From positions 387,501 through 451,500 of the forward strand of contig JADKIW010000001.1 in NCBI GenBank assembly GCA_016721115.1: a DNA stretch of 64,000 bases, read 5' to 3'. The number at the start of each line of letters is the position of its first letter. Positions within the stretch are counted from its first letter, which is position 1. Under the pieces are notes generated by a model. The model did not search any database, was not told the origin of the DNA, and was given only the letters and a program-made list of their open reading frames with translations. Position numbers and translations under genes: made by a program. Shown here one piece after another: positions 18,075 through 27,152 of this stretch. Source of the stretch: Candidatus Defluviilinea proxima (GTDB taxonomy: Bacteria; Chloroflexota; Anaerolineae; Anaerolineales; Villigracilaceae).

Positions 18075-19697
18075 TTATCCTAAATAATCCCGCAATTCTC
18101 TGCTCCTGGAGGGATGCCGTAATTTACGGAGCGCCTTCGCTTCAATTTGACGGATGCGCTCACGCGTCACATCGAAGTAGCGGCTTACTTCTTCCAGCGT
18201 ATGGTCCTGCCCATCAAGCAGGCCGAAGCGCATTTCCAGCACTTCACGTTCGCGGTCGGCCAGGGATGTGAGGGCACTGCGTATCTGTTCCCGGAGCATC
18301 TGACGGGCGGCCGCATCCATGGGGGAAAGCGCATCTTCATCTTCAATGAAGTCGCCGAGCGAACTAGAGTCCTCATCCCCCACCGGGCCGTCAATAGAGA
18401 CCGGCTCCTCCGCAGAGCGGAGTACGCGGTCTATTTTTTGCGTGGCCGTATCCAGTTTATGTTGCAGGTCTTGCGAAAGGGGCTTCTCTTCAGAGTGTGC
18501 GCGCAAAATGGCCTGCACATCAGAAGCGGGAAGATACCCCACTTCGAGCGCGAGTTCTTCGGCGTTGGGGTCACGCCCCAATTCCTGTGTCAATTGTCTT
18601 TGCACACGCAGAATACGGGTAATAGACTCGAACAAATGCACCGGAATGCGGATCGTGCGCGCCTGCTCTGCGATCGAGCGATTAATGGACTGACGGATCC
18701 ACCACGTTGCGTAGGTGCTGAATTTGAAACCTCGGCGTGGATCAAACTTGGTGACCGCACGCAACAAGCCAATATTCCCTTCCTGTATCAGGTCAAGGAA
18801 GTTAATGCCGCGCCCAAGGTATCGCTTGGCGACACTGACCACCAAACGCAGGTTCGCACTGATCAATGCCTGGTTGGCCTCGGTAGCGCGAGCCTTGACC
18901 ACTTCCATTTGTGCGAGCAATTCCTGTTCATCGGGGAGATGTTGATACATCGTCCGCAGATTGGGCAGTTGATGTTTTTGGTTGATCAGGCTGAGGAGCC
19001 ACGTCGCATAATTGAACGGGATCAGATAAAAGCTTAGAAAGACCGAGTAGGATTTTCGCGCAAAGTCATCCCAAAGAGGGTCGCTCCCCCATTTGCCGTT
19101 GTCCAAGAACGCACGCAAATACGAAGGCACATCCGATTGCCCGCCAGCACGCAAGGCTTGCGCTTCAGTCAACATCAATCCCAGATCGGGCGGCTCGTGA
19201 TGAATGCGATCAGCATCCTCAAGCAAACGCTCCCACGAGGTATAAAGCTCAGAAAGAATCGCGTGATGAATGGACCCCGCAGGTGTAAGCCCTTTGCGGA
19301 TGGGATGACGACGAAATACACTCAAGAGACGATTGGCCTCGATCATCGTTGCCAGTCGGAACTCGCTATCAGAATCAAGCAACTTGACCTGCCCGATCTC
19401 ACGCAAGTACAAGCGGACAGGATCTTCCGATAATTCGGCAGCGATCTCTGGGCGCTTGATATCTAATTCATCATCTTCTAAAAGTTCTTCTTCCTGCGCA
19501 AGGGCATTGACATCTGGATCCCCCAACTCATCCCCCGTCAACACATCATCCACCAACCCATTCATTCTGATCAAGAGGCCGCTATCCCCTTTTATCTTTT
19601 TACCCGACAACTCCTCATGAGCCTGCGGTGAATGCGGCTCTTGAGGTGATGTAAGATTTTTCTTGGCCAATGCAGGTTGTTTCTTTTTTTCAGCCAT
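18075..19697 (-). CDS. rpoD: RNA polymerase primary sigma factor (sigma-70/RpoD)
   Basis: A 540-residue sigma factor. After a charged N-terminal extension come region 1.2 (DPVRLYLREIGQVKLL), a non-conserved insertion of about 140 residues, region 2 (NLRLVVSVAKRYLGRGINFLDLIQEGN and FSTYATWWIRQSI, given in part), region 3, and region 4 with the -35-binding helix (TLEEVSRYFDVTRERIRQIEAKALRKLRHP, in part). This architecture is that of the housekeeping factor. An open frame continues to a TTG at 19727, but ATG 19697 has AAAGGG a few bases upstream and is preferred. It follows dnaG, the classical macromolecular-synthesis gene pairing, with its own terminator. Confidence 0.93.
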   Translation of the reverse strand: MAEKKKQPALAKKNLTSPQEPHSPQAHEELSGKKIKGDSGLLIRMNGLVDDVLTGDELGDPDVNALAQEEELLEDDELDIKRPEIAAELSEDPVRLYLREIGQVKLLDSDSEFRLATMIEANRLLSVFRRHPIRKGLTPAGSIHHAILSELYTSWERLLEDADRIHHEPPDLGLMLTEAQALRAGGQSDVPSYLRAFLDNGKWGSDPLWDDFARKSYSVFLSFYLIPFNYATWLLSLINQKHQLPNLRTMYQHLPDEQELLAQMEVVKARATEANQALISANLRLVVSVAKRYLGRGINFLDLIQEGNIGLLRAVTKFDPRRGFKFSTYATWWIRQSINRSIAEQARTIRIPVHLFESITRILRVQRQLTQELGRDPNAEELALEVGYLPASDVQAILRAHSEEKPLSQDLQHKLDTATQKIDRVLRSAEEPVSIDGPVGDEDSSSLGDFIEDEDALSPMDAAARQMLREQIRSALTSLADREREVLEMRFGLLDGQDHTLEEVSRYFDVTRERIRQIEAKALRKLRHPSRSRELRDYLG

Positions 19698-19743
19698 AAA
19701 CCCTTTATTACCTTGACGTTGTACCAAATGAATTGTTACGTAA

Positions 19744-21648
19744 TTAGACCAGTCGCTTCATCGTCATCTTACGCGATGCCTGATCCAGATCTCGCAATAA
19801 GCGCGTATTCTGCAACGCCAGTTCTTGATAAGAAGTTGCTCGCAGGTCATCACCTTGCTGTGCTTCTTCTTGTAAGAAACGCAACTGGTTCAGGTTCTCG
19901 CCCGCGGCCACGCGCCGCAACTTGATCACACCGCGCAACAACTCTTCCATCAATTTATCTTCCATGCGCTCCACTTTTTCGGTCTCTTTCACCAACTCCA
20001 GTGAACGCGCCTGCAAAGATTCGGGCAATGCATCAACGACGAACTCGTGATGCTCCGTCTTATACTGCTCCACCGATTCGCGGATCAACCCAAACAACAA
20101 CTTATGGTCAGTATAGTCGAAATCCTGCACATCCAACGCTGTCAATCCATATTCTTGCAACAGACGGTCAAGACGGTACAACATCTCAGGTTTATTGAAC
20201 AAGGCACCGATAACATATTCCTCGACCTTCTTGCTGGACGAGACAGCCACCGTCACTTTAGGCGACTCTTGAACTTGTGCCTGTTGAGTGGCCCTCGGTC
20301 GCTTCACCTTCGGACTTTGAGCCTGCGTCCCGGTTAATGCGCTTTCATTTACCCGTAGCATTCGCGCCAACGCCTGACGATACGTATCGCGTTCCAATGG
20401 GTTCGGCAGATCCTCGATCAACGGAACGATCTGCGCCGCGATCTGATTCTTCACCTTCGGGTCGTTGACGTTTTGTCCTGCAACGAGCGTTTCCATCACA
20501 TGCGTAACGATCGGCTTGGCGCTTTCAATGATCCGCGCCCACTCATCTCTATCGCGCGCGACAATTTCATCAGGGTCAAGCTCATCAGGGATGGATGCAA
20601 CTCGCAGATCGGCCTGCAAACGAGCCTCGTTACGGAGGAGTCCGCGTGCATCGAAGGCAAGTTCACCTTCCTTATCCATCGCGGAGCGCGCTGCATCAAG
20701 CCCACGCAACACAGCTTTTTGGCCAGCCACATCTGGGTCGAGCGCAAGGACGATCTTGCGTGTGAACTTCTTGAGCAAACGTAACTGGTCTTCCGTCAAC
20801 GCTGTGCCCATCGGCGAGACAACATTCTCATAGCCCGCCTGATGCAAGGCAATAACATCGAGGTATCCTTCAACGATCACGGCTTGGTCCGCAGTACGGA
20901 TCGGCTTGCGCGCTCTATCCAGCCCATAGAGCAAATGTCCCTTTGAAAAGATCGGGGTCTCAGGTGAGTTCAAAAATTTAGGGATATCGTTCGGATCGAC
21001 GATGCGAGCGCCGAAGCCCGCCATCTTTCCATTCTCATCACGGATGGGGATCATGATACGATGACGGAACTTATCGTAACGTTTGCCATCTTCCCGTTCG
21101 GTCAACAGGCCCGAATCGATCAAATCCTGTTCTTTGTAACCGCGTTGGGTAAAGTGTTTGAGAGCATTGTCATAGCCTTGAGGGGCATACCCCAAGCCAA
21201 AGGTCTCGATGGTCGCGTCGGTCAGTCCACGCTTCTCGCGTAGATACTTCAGAATTTCTTCATTGGCGAAAAGATGACTGCGATAAAAAACGACAGCATC
21301 TTCCAACAACTTACGGAGGTTCTCAAACGCTTCCTTTTGTTGTGGGGTCTCGCGCTGGTATTCCTTGATCTCCACACCTGCGCGCAAAGCCAGCTTCTGC
21401 ATGGCTTCCTTGAAATCAAGGTTCTCGCGCTTCATCACGAACTTGAAGATGTCGCCGCCCTCATTGCATTGACCAAAGCAACGCCAAGTCCCAGACTCAG
21501 GCCAGACCACAAAGGCAGGCGTCTTCTTGTTATCGTGGAACGGACAAAGCCCCGTATAGTTCTTGCCTGCATGGCGCAGTTTTACACCGGCCTCAGAGAC
21601 GAGGTCGACGATATCAATGCGGGCTTTGATCTCATCAATAGTGGACAT
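19744..21648 (-). CDS. dnaG: DNA primase
   Basis: A 634-residue primase that makes RNA primers at the replication fork. N-terminal zinc-binding domain: Cys35-x2-His38, then CFGQC (Cys57, Cys61), with one extra residue in the last pair compared with the common CxxC. The catalytic TOPRIM core includes VIVEGYLDVIALHQAGYENV and the metal-binding LALDPDVAGQKA. The C-terminal part is the helical, helicase-interacting domain. It lies 46 bases upstream of rpoD on the same strand. Confidence 0.94.
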   Translation of the reverse strand: MSTIDEIKARIDIVDLVSEAGVKLRHAGKNYTGLCPFHDNKKTPAFVVWPESGTWRCFGQCNEGGDIFKFVMKRENLDFKEAMQKLALRAGVEIKEYQRETPQQKEAFENLRKLLEDAVVFYRSHLFANEEILKYLREKRGLTDATIETFGLGYAPQGYDNALKHFTQRGYKEQDLIDSGLLTEREDGKRYDKFRHRIMIPIRDENGKMAGFGARIVDPNDIPKFLNSPETPIFSKGHLLYGLDRARKPIRTADQAVIVEGYLDVIALHQAGYENVVSPMGTALTEDQLRLLKKFTRKIVLALDPDVAGQKAVLRGLDAARSAMDKEGELAFDARGLLRNEARLQADLRVASIPDELDPDEIVARDRDEWARIIESAKPIVTHVMETLVAGQNVNDPKVKNQIAAQIVPLIEDLPNPLERDTYRQALARMLRVNESALTGTQAQSPKVKRPRATQQAQVQESPKVTVAVSSSKKVEEYVIGALFNKPEMLYRLDRLLQEYGLTALDVQDFDYTDHKLLFGLIRESVEQYKTEHHEFVVDALPESLQARSLELVKETEKVERMEDKLMEELLRGVIKLRRVAAGENLNQLRFLQEEAQQGDDLRATSYQELALQNTRLLRDLDQASRKMTMKRLV

Positions 21649-21788
21649 AGGATGGTTGAATTATAGACTTGCTTGCAAAGATTAGCAAATCACCCACATC
21701 TACCCTATTGAATAGACCTTGATAATCAGCTCATGCTTGAGAATATGAATTTAATGCCTCATCAGATGAAAGGTCGTTATGCCGCTCT

Positions 21789-22730
21789 TTATAAGCCGCA
21801 AGACAAATTATAGATCTCGTGTATCTCGGTCCCTTTCACCTCATACGCAAGAACTCCATTCCCTTCCCAACGGGTAGCTCCCACCAGAATTTCAAGAATG
21901 CCATCGTCATTAAGATCTGCGACAAACAGGCTTCGATATGTTAGGGGGAACTGATTCTCAACGTACTGGTCATAATAGTCGCCAACAACGGGAAGTGTCT
22001 CTACGGTATTACCAGTCACTTTTCGCATCACAACCAGTGAATAATCTCCGAGCTGAACAGTGTGGCCCGTTGGTTCAACAAAATTAGATGCGCTAATCAA
22101 CACTTCATCAGTCCCATCCCCCTCCATATCAACACGCAGGATCTGATTGATCTTGATGGTTGGTTCCGAAAAGCCTTTCCCGATCAACCACTGTCTGATC
22201 TCTTCCACATAGAGATCTTGGTTGTTTGAAATATCCTGTGGAGTACGAGGCACTGCATTCCAGCCCCCGGTGATCGCTACCGCCCGGCCACCAGCTGGAT
22301 ACGAATCTGTTTCAACCTGATATTGACGACAGGGAGGATTAAGTTTTGGCAAATTTCCTTTGATCGTACCCGTCGGTCCAGTATCCATGAAACCTTGATA
22401 CGTTTCACCGCCCGACAGGCGCGAAACCGTAGACTCCGGGCTCAACCATTCGCCATTTTCTGTCCCACCCAACAAAATGAACGGACCTGTAAACATTCTC
22501 ACAAGAGTGGCAGAAAAGGGACGGTCCTTAACCTCCGTAGCAGGAGGAGGACTGGCAGGCGGTGAAGTCGGCAATGCAGTCGCGGTTGATTCGGGGGGTA
22601 CCGTTGCAGTTTCCGTGTGAACAGGTGCCAATGTTGATTCGGGCATCGGCGTGAATTCCGTGACGGGGGTCCCAACAGGAGCGTTACATGCGGTTAATAT
22701 CAATAAACAAACTATAAGTATGTATCTCAT
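21789..22730 (-). CDS. Lipoprotein with FG-GAP-like calcium-loop repeats
   Basis: A 313-residue protein with a signal peptide and lipobox (LILTAC, Cys15) and a Pro/Thr/Ser-rich linker to about residue 67. The folded part carries two DxDGDG-like loops typical of FG-GAP/VCBS beta-propeller blades: VDMEGDGTDEVLIS and ADLNDDGILEILVGA. A surface-attached protein of unknown role; such repeats often mediate ligand binding or serve as scaffolds. It lies between dnaG and glyQS and is not obviously in an operon with either. Confidence 0.65.
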   Translation of the reverse strand: MRYILIVCLLILTACNAPVGTPVTEFTPMPESTLAPVHTETATVPPESTATALPTSPPASPPPATEVKDRPFSATLVRMFTGPFILLGGTENGEWLSPESTVSRLSGGETYQGFMDTGPTGTIKGNLPKLNPPCRQYQVETDSYPAGGRAVAITGGWNAVPRTPQDISNNQDLYVEEIRQWLIGKGFSEPTIKINQILRVDMEGDGTDEVLISASNFVEPTGHTVQLGDYSLVVMRKVTGNTVETLPVVGDYYDQYVENQFPLTYRSLFVADLNDDGILEILVGATRWEGNGVLAYEVKGTEIHEIYNLSCGL

Positions 22731-22820
22731 TGTATGTCTCCTACTAAACTATAACGGAACAAAACAACACAAGGTTCCTATTTTACACAGCAGTTTCGAG
22801 ATGGTCACTGATAAAAATAA

Positions 22821-22893
22821 AAGAACGCTGATCTTTGCTTTTTACACCTGCACCGAATTACCAGTGTGAGTGTCGGCATACATCAGCGTTCTT
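22821..22893 (-). terminator. Large-loop stem after glyQS
   Basis: A perfect 12-bp stem (22821-22832 / 22882-22893) with a 49-base loop downstream of the glyQS stop; on the minus strand it is followed by TTATTTTTATC. Probably the glyQS terminator. The loop has internal partial complementarity, so a small structured RNA is also possible. Confidence 0.55.
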
Positions 22894-22930
22894 CTGCATC
22901 CCAAATTAAATTCGGGGGTAATTACGTCTT

Positions 22931-25900
22931 CTAGAAACCTTCGAGCTTGCTGAGATCCGCCACACCATCGGCAAGGCTGGCAATCCTCTGCAACAATCCC
23001 AGACGAGTTTCGCGCACGTCTTTCTCATCGGCCATGACCAGGATCTTATCGAAGAAGGAAGTGATCGAGGGGATGAGTTTGACGACAACATTAAGGAACG
23101 CATCCACTTCCCCGTTGAAGGTTGTGTTCTGAAGGTTGAAGACTTCGAACAGTGTGCGTTCTTCCACTTCGCGCAGGGATTTTTCTTTGACCTTGAAAGT
23201 TTCTTTCTGATCGCGCGTGATGCGGACGCATCTTGCGTACCCGGCCAATATCGTGGGCCAATCTTCGCGTCCTACCCAAGCGGACAGTTGCTTCACCGCC
23301 CGAGCCGATGCCGCAGGGTTGGCCGCTTTGCGTTGCTCCGCAAGGACAGCATCTACAACATCATATTTATAGCCCATATCATTCAAGACAACTTTCAAAC
23401 GGCCTGCAATGAAATCGAGAATTTGCTTTTGCACATCGGCAGTGACTTCGATAGGCTGTGTCTTCGCTGACTTCTTCACGGCTTCAGCAAGGTCAAAATC
23501 AACATCATGCTCTATGAGGGGTTGAACAACACCAATGGCGGCGCGGCGTAGACCAAATGGGTCTTTTGCGCCAGTGGGTGCAAGACCTGCCGCGAATAAA
23601 CCAACAAGCGTATCAATTCGGTCAGTTAAGGCAACAATCAAACCAATATCGCTAGGAGGAACTGGGAGATATTGCTCACTAATAGCACTCGCAGTTGACG
23701 AATGGATATCAGGAGACCTTCGTGCATACTCGCCACCAATAATGCCTTGCAGGGAAGTCATCTCAGTAACCATCTGCGTAGCCAAATCTGCCTTAGCAAG
23801 AAACACAGCACTTGCAACATCTCTCTTCTCCACCTTAATTCCAAGCATATCCGTGAGTTCAGGTGCTAATTTAGTCATGCGCTCAGATTTATCTAACATC
23901 GAGCCAAGTTTCGTGTGAAAAGTCAATGTGGAAAGTTTAGGACGATAAGCTTCCAAAGGTTGCTTCAAATCTTCGCGGACGAAGAAGTTCGCATCGGCAA
24001 AGCGCGCGCCAAGGACGTGCTCATTCCCTTCACGGACGGTGTTGATGCCAATGTCATCACCGTTTCTAATTGCGATAAATTTCGCCAGTAGGGGCGACCC
24101 GCCACGGTCTGACGATGCGCCAGATTGCGAAGAAGCCTTGCCTGACTCATTTCCCGACCCCGCTTGTAGGGTCGCCCCTACGCGTTGTACAGGGAAGTAT
24201 CTCTGATGTTTCTTCATCACTGAGATGAGTACATCACGAGGCAGAGCAAGGAATTCTTCGTTGAAACCACCCATCACAGCCGTGGGCATCTCAACAAGAT
24301 TTGCTACTTCATTCAACAAACCTTCTTCAATGATGGCTTCGCCACTGACGAGAGATGCGGCTTGGTTGATTTGTTCAATGATGGAAGCTTTGCGTTCTTC
24401 TTTATCTAATGTGATTCCAGCTTCGCGCATAGTGTCGAAGTACGCGTCAGCCGAAGGGATTTTGATATCAGGCGAGCCGTATGGGCGAAGTCCGCGTGAG
24501 ATATTGCCACTCACAACACCCGCATATTCAAACGGGATGACCATGTCACCGAGCAGGGCCACGTACCAGCGGATGGGACGAGAGAAGGCAATGCCAGATT
24601 CATTCCAGCGCATGGACTTCTCGAACTTGATGCTCTCGACGAGTTTGGGCAACGCGTCCACGAGGACTTCGGGGGTGGGGCGTCCTTTTTGCTTGACGAC
24701 AGCCGCCACGTATTTTCCACCGTCGATCTCACGGGCTTCGAGTGTGGCAGGGTCGAGATTATTTTTCTTGGCAAAGCCGAGCGCGGCTTGCGTGGGCTTG
24801 CCGTCTTTGTCGAAAGCTTTATCAGCGGGTGGACCTTTGACGAGGTCTTCGCGGTCTGGCTGATTCGGGGCGAGAGAGTCAATTGAAACGACGATCCGCC
24901 TCGGGGTTGTAAAGACGCGCACGTCGCCATGAGCAAGATTCAATTCTTTGAGGAGAGTCGGCACACGGGTAGATAAAAGCGTGTGAGCGATATCCACATC
25001 AGAGGCAGGGAGTTCTTCGATGCCAATCTCTAGTAAGAATGACGATGGACCATTGACGGTGGACGATGGTTTGGCTGTGGTCGATGGTCTGTTGTCCGTG
25101 GTCTTTTTGAGCAACGGATATTCCAGTCCCTTGCGCTGTTCACCGTAGGAGACTGCCACGCCCTTTGCCAATTCGCGGATGCGTCTAAAAAATGCCTGAC
25201 GCTCAGCAACAGAAATCGCGCCGCGGGTGTCGAGGATATTGAAGCAGTGCGAGCATTTGAGGACGTAGTCGTGCGCGGGGGCGATGAGACCTTGTGCGAG
25301 ACAGGCGTCGGCTTCGGCGGAGAAGAGGTCGTACATGGCGCGGACGCGTTCGACGTCGGCGGTCTCGAAATAATATTTGGAGTGTTCGAACTCTTCCTGA
25401 CGGCGGATCTCGCCGTAGGTGACGCCTGCGCCGTATTCTTCATTCCAGATGGCTTTGGCGTTGTTGAGCGCGATCAGGATGCGTTCGAGCCCGTAGGTGA
25501 TTTCGACCGAGACGGGGTCGAGCGCCACGCCGCCCATCTGCTGGAAGTAGGTGAACTGCGTGATCTCCTGCCCGTCGAGCCAGACCTCCCAACCCAAGCC
25601 CCACGCGGAGATGGCGGGCTGTTCCCAGTTATCCTCCACGAAGCGGATGTCGTGCTGGCGCGGGTCAATGCCGAGGGCTTTGAGCGACTCGAGATAGAGT
25701 TCCTGCGGGTTGCCTGGGTCGGGCTTGAGGATGACCTGATACTGGGTGTGCAGTTGGAAGCGGTTGGGGTTCTCGCCGTAGCGCCCGTCATCGGGGCGGA
25801 CAGACGGCTCGACATACGCCACGTTCCACGGCTCGGGTCCGAGCACGCGCAGGAAAGTGGCTGGGTTCATTGTCCCTGCACCGACCTGGGTGTAGTAAGG

Positions 25901-25978
25901 CTGTGTGATCAGGCATCCGTGCGATGCCCAGAAGTCTTGTAGTTTGAGGATGATTTCTTGGAAAGAAGATTTCTGCAT
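22931..25978 (-). CDS. glyQS: Glycyl-tRNA synthetase, fused alpha and beta chains
   Basis: A 1015-residue fusion that charges tRNA-Gly. Residues 1-290 are the alpha chain, with the class II core (WASHGCLITQPYYTQVGAG, MNPATFLRVLGPEPWNVAYV in part, and TYGLERILIAL). From about residue 315 comes the beta chain (LLEIGIEELPASD at its start, then the HD-like and anticodon-binding parts). Two odd segments lie inside: a Ser/Thr/Pro-rich linker at about 292-314 and a Ser/Gly-rich insertion at about 599-630, between YFPVQ and KFIAIRNGD, where the family normally has only a short turn. Both are encoded by repeat-like DNA (25035-25105 and 24088-24181). Fusion of the chains is known in several lineages. 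Confidence 0.93.
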   Translation of the reverse strand: MQKSSFQEIILKLQDFWASHGCLITQPYYTQVGAGTMNPATFLRVLGPEPWNVAYVEPSVRPDDGRYGENPNRFQLHTQYQVILKPDPGNPQELYLESLKALGIDPRQHDIRFVEDNWEQPAISAWGLGWEVWLDGQEITQFTYFQQMGGVALDPVSVEITYGLERILIALNNAKAIWNEEYGAGVTYGEIRRQEEFEHSKYYFETADVERVRAMYDLFSAEADACLAQGLIAPAHDYVLKCSHCFNILDTRGAISVAERQAFFRRIRELAKGVAVSYGEQRKGLEYPLLKKTTDNRPSTTAKPSSTVNGPSSFLLEIGIEELPASDVDIAHTLLSTRVPTLLKELNLAHGDVRVFTTPRRIVVSIDSLAPNQPDREDLVKGPPADKAFDKDGKPTQAALGFAKKNNLDPATLEAREIDGGKYVAAVVKQKGRPTPEVLVDALPKLVESIKFEKSMRWNESGIAFSRPIRWYVALLGDMVIPFEYAGVVSGNISRGLRPYGSPDIKIPSADAYFDTMREAGITLDKEERKASIIEQINQAASLVSGEAIIEEGLLNEVANLVEMPTAVMGGFNEEFLALPRDVLISVMKKHQRYFPVQRVGATLQAGSGNESGKASSQSGASSDRGGSPLLAKFIAIRNGDDIGINTVREGNEHVLGARFADANFFVREDLKQPLEAYRPKLSTLTFHTKLGSMLDKSERMTKLAPELTDMLGIKVEKRDVASAVFLAKADLATQMVTEMTSLQGIIGGEYARRSPDIHSSTASAISEQYLPVPPSDIGLIVALTDRIDTLVGLFAAGLAPTGAKDPFGLRRAAIGVVQPLIEHDVDFDLAEAVKKSAKTQPIEVTADVQKQILDFIAGRLKVVLNDMGYKYDVVDAVLAEQRKAANPAASARAVKQLSAWVGREDWPTILAGYARCVRITRDQKETFKVKEKSLREVEERTLFEVFNLQNTTFNGEVDAFLNVVVKLIPSITSFFDKILVMADEKDVRETRLGLLQRIASLADGVADLSKLEGF
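24088..24181. repeat. Palindromic repeat lying in frame inside glyQS
   Basis: Arms GTAGGGGCGACCC (24088-24100) and GGGTCGCCCCTAC (24169-24181) are perfect 13-bp inverted complements flanking 68 bases. The block encodes about 32 extra residues (VGATLQAGSGNESGKASSQ and following) without breaking the frame. A related GTAGGGGC/GCCCCTAC element is at 41044-41093. Confidence 0.8.
25035..25105. repeat. Degenerate tandem repeat in the glyQ-glyS linker
   Basis: Degenerate copies of a CCATCG(T/A)CCA-like unit (minus strand) encode the DNRPSTTAKPSSTVNGPSSF linker between the alpha and beta domains. A short inverted repeat of similar flavour (GATGGAGAATGG) is found in the intergenic DNA at 26041-26072. 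Confidence 0.55.
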
Positions 25979-26040
25979 TTACGATTTCCGATTTGGGATT
26001 GAGGATTGTGCGGGGAGATTATAACTGATGGTTAATGGAA

Positions 26041-26072
26041 GATGGAGAATGGGGTGATGTCCATTCTCCATC
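26041..26072. repeat. Inverted repeat upstream of glyQS
   Basis: A perfect 12-bp stem (GATGGAGAATGG at 26041-26052 and its complement at 26061-26072). It lies in the gap between glyQS and the REC-SEFIR gene and has no proper T-run in either direction. Confidence 0.55.
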
Positions 26073-26158
26073 CTTTTGCGCTTCATGCGGCAGGAAAAGT
26101 TGCTTTTTATTGAATCATTAAGAGGGTTTCTTTTGTTAGTTGTCCAATATATTATATT

Positions 26159-27112
26159 TTACTCTTCATTCAAAAAATCAGGAAAACCACCTAATGGCGG
26201 AGGAGTAGCATTTTTCCTGTATAAAGTCCTCAATAAATTACGATAGTTTTCGCCAGCGTTTATGCTATCACTCAAATCAACATAAAATTTACTTGACGCC
26301 CAAGATGGAGCAGCCAATTGCCAAGGCCCCTTATACAAAACAGGGATAAACTTGCGGTGATTATTTTTCGCTAATAATTCACCAGTGATAATATTTCCCT
26401 CATACCCTACTCCACCCTCTCGACCATCTGATTTATTTTTATATTTCGGCGTACAGACAACAAGCACATATTCACTTTCACGTAAAGATTTCTCCATAAA
26501 ATCAGACAAAGGATCTCCTGGCACTGCCGACCACTGATCTAATATTGCATCAACTCCATCAGCCCTCAAACGTGCTGCAAAATTACGTACCCACTTTATA
26601 ACATCGTCTTCCCAAGCATAGGATATAAATACTTTTGGAGGATTCTCTACACCTAATTTTGGAAGTTTCTTCTTAGGTTCTGTCGTAATTTTTTGCAGAG
26701 GAGGCTTTGATGTTTCTTCTACTGGTGGAAAGATAGTTTGATTAAAACCTAAGAATCTCTCAACCGCATCTAAAAAATCCGCAAGAGGGATCGGCTTAAA
26801 AAAATAGGCGTCCACTCCAGAATTTCGTATCTCTTCAAGCACTTTGCGTTCAGCCCAACCTGTAATAATGACAGACTTCATAGAAGGGTATCGAATACGA
26901 ATCTTTCTCATTGTCTCAACACCAGAGATACCAGCTAATCCATAATCCACTACTAGCAAATCAATTTTACGACGAGATGCTTCCAGCAATGCTTCCTCGC
27001 CCGAAGGGGCTTCAATGATATTCATTTCATGCCCAAGTGTATTTAAAGTTGCACGGAGGAGGCGAACTACATCACGCTGATCGTCAACTAAGAGAGCACA
27101 CGGAATAGTCAT
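26159..27112 (-). CDS. Response-regulator receiver fused to a SEFIR domain
   Basis: A 317-residue two-domain protein. Residues 1-125 are a receiver (REC) domain with Asp10/Asp11, phosphoacceptor Asp56, Thr84 and Lys106. After a Pro/Lys-rich linker, residues 158-300 match the SEFIR family (TIR-related): PPKVFISYAWEDDVIKWV, the DQWSAVPGD loop, VLVVCTPKYK and GGVGYEGNIITGEL with a conserved Glu. SEFIR/TIR domains act in immune-type signalling by self-association or NAD cleavage. The REC half is strikingly like the one in the regulator at 43146-44270, and the SEFIR half like the one at 27448-28968, so this gene seems to be a fusion of two local modules. A phosphorylation-gated effector is a reasonable inference. 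Confidence 0.8.
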   Translation of the reverse strand: MTIPCALLVDDQRDVVRLLRATLNTLGHEMNIIEAPSGEEALLEASRRKIDLLVVDYGLAGISGVETMRKIRIRYPSMKSVIITGWAERKVLEEIRNSGVDAYFFKPIPLADFLDAVERFLGFNQTIFPPVEETSKPPLQKITTEPKKKLPKLGVENPPKVFISYAWEDDVIKWVRNFAARLRADGVDAILDQWSAVPGDPLSDFMEKSLRESEYVLVVCTPKYKNKSDGREGGVGYEGNIITGELLAKNNHRKFIPVLYKGPWQLAAPSWASSKFYVDLSDSINAGENYRNLLRTLYRKNATPPPLGGFPDFLNEE

Positions 27113-27152
27113 AGTAACCTTTTTATTTTAACAAGATGATCAGAACTTAGCT

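Noticed and set aside
18147..19037. 296-codon plus-strand frame opposite rpoD
   Set aside because: Antisense shadow of a conserved sigma factor; no start signal and no family resemblance.
26041..26072. Terminator for the REC-SEFIR gene
   Set aside because: The stem is perfect, but there is no T-run on the minus strand after it, and it resembles dispersed repeat sequence.
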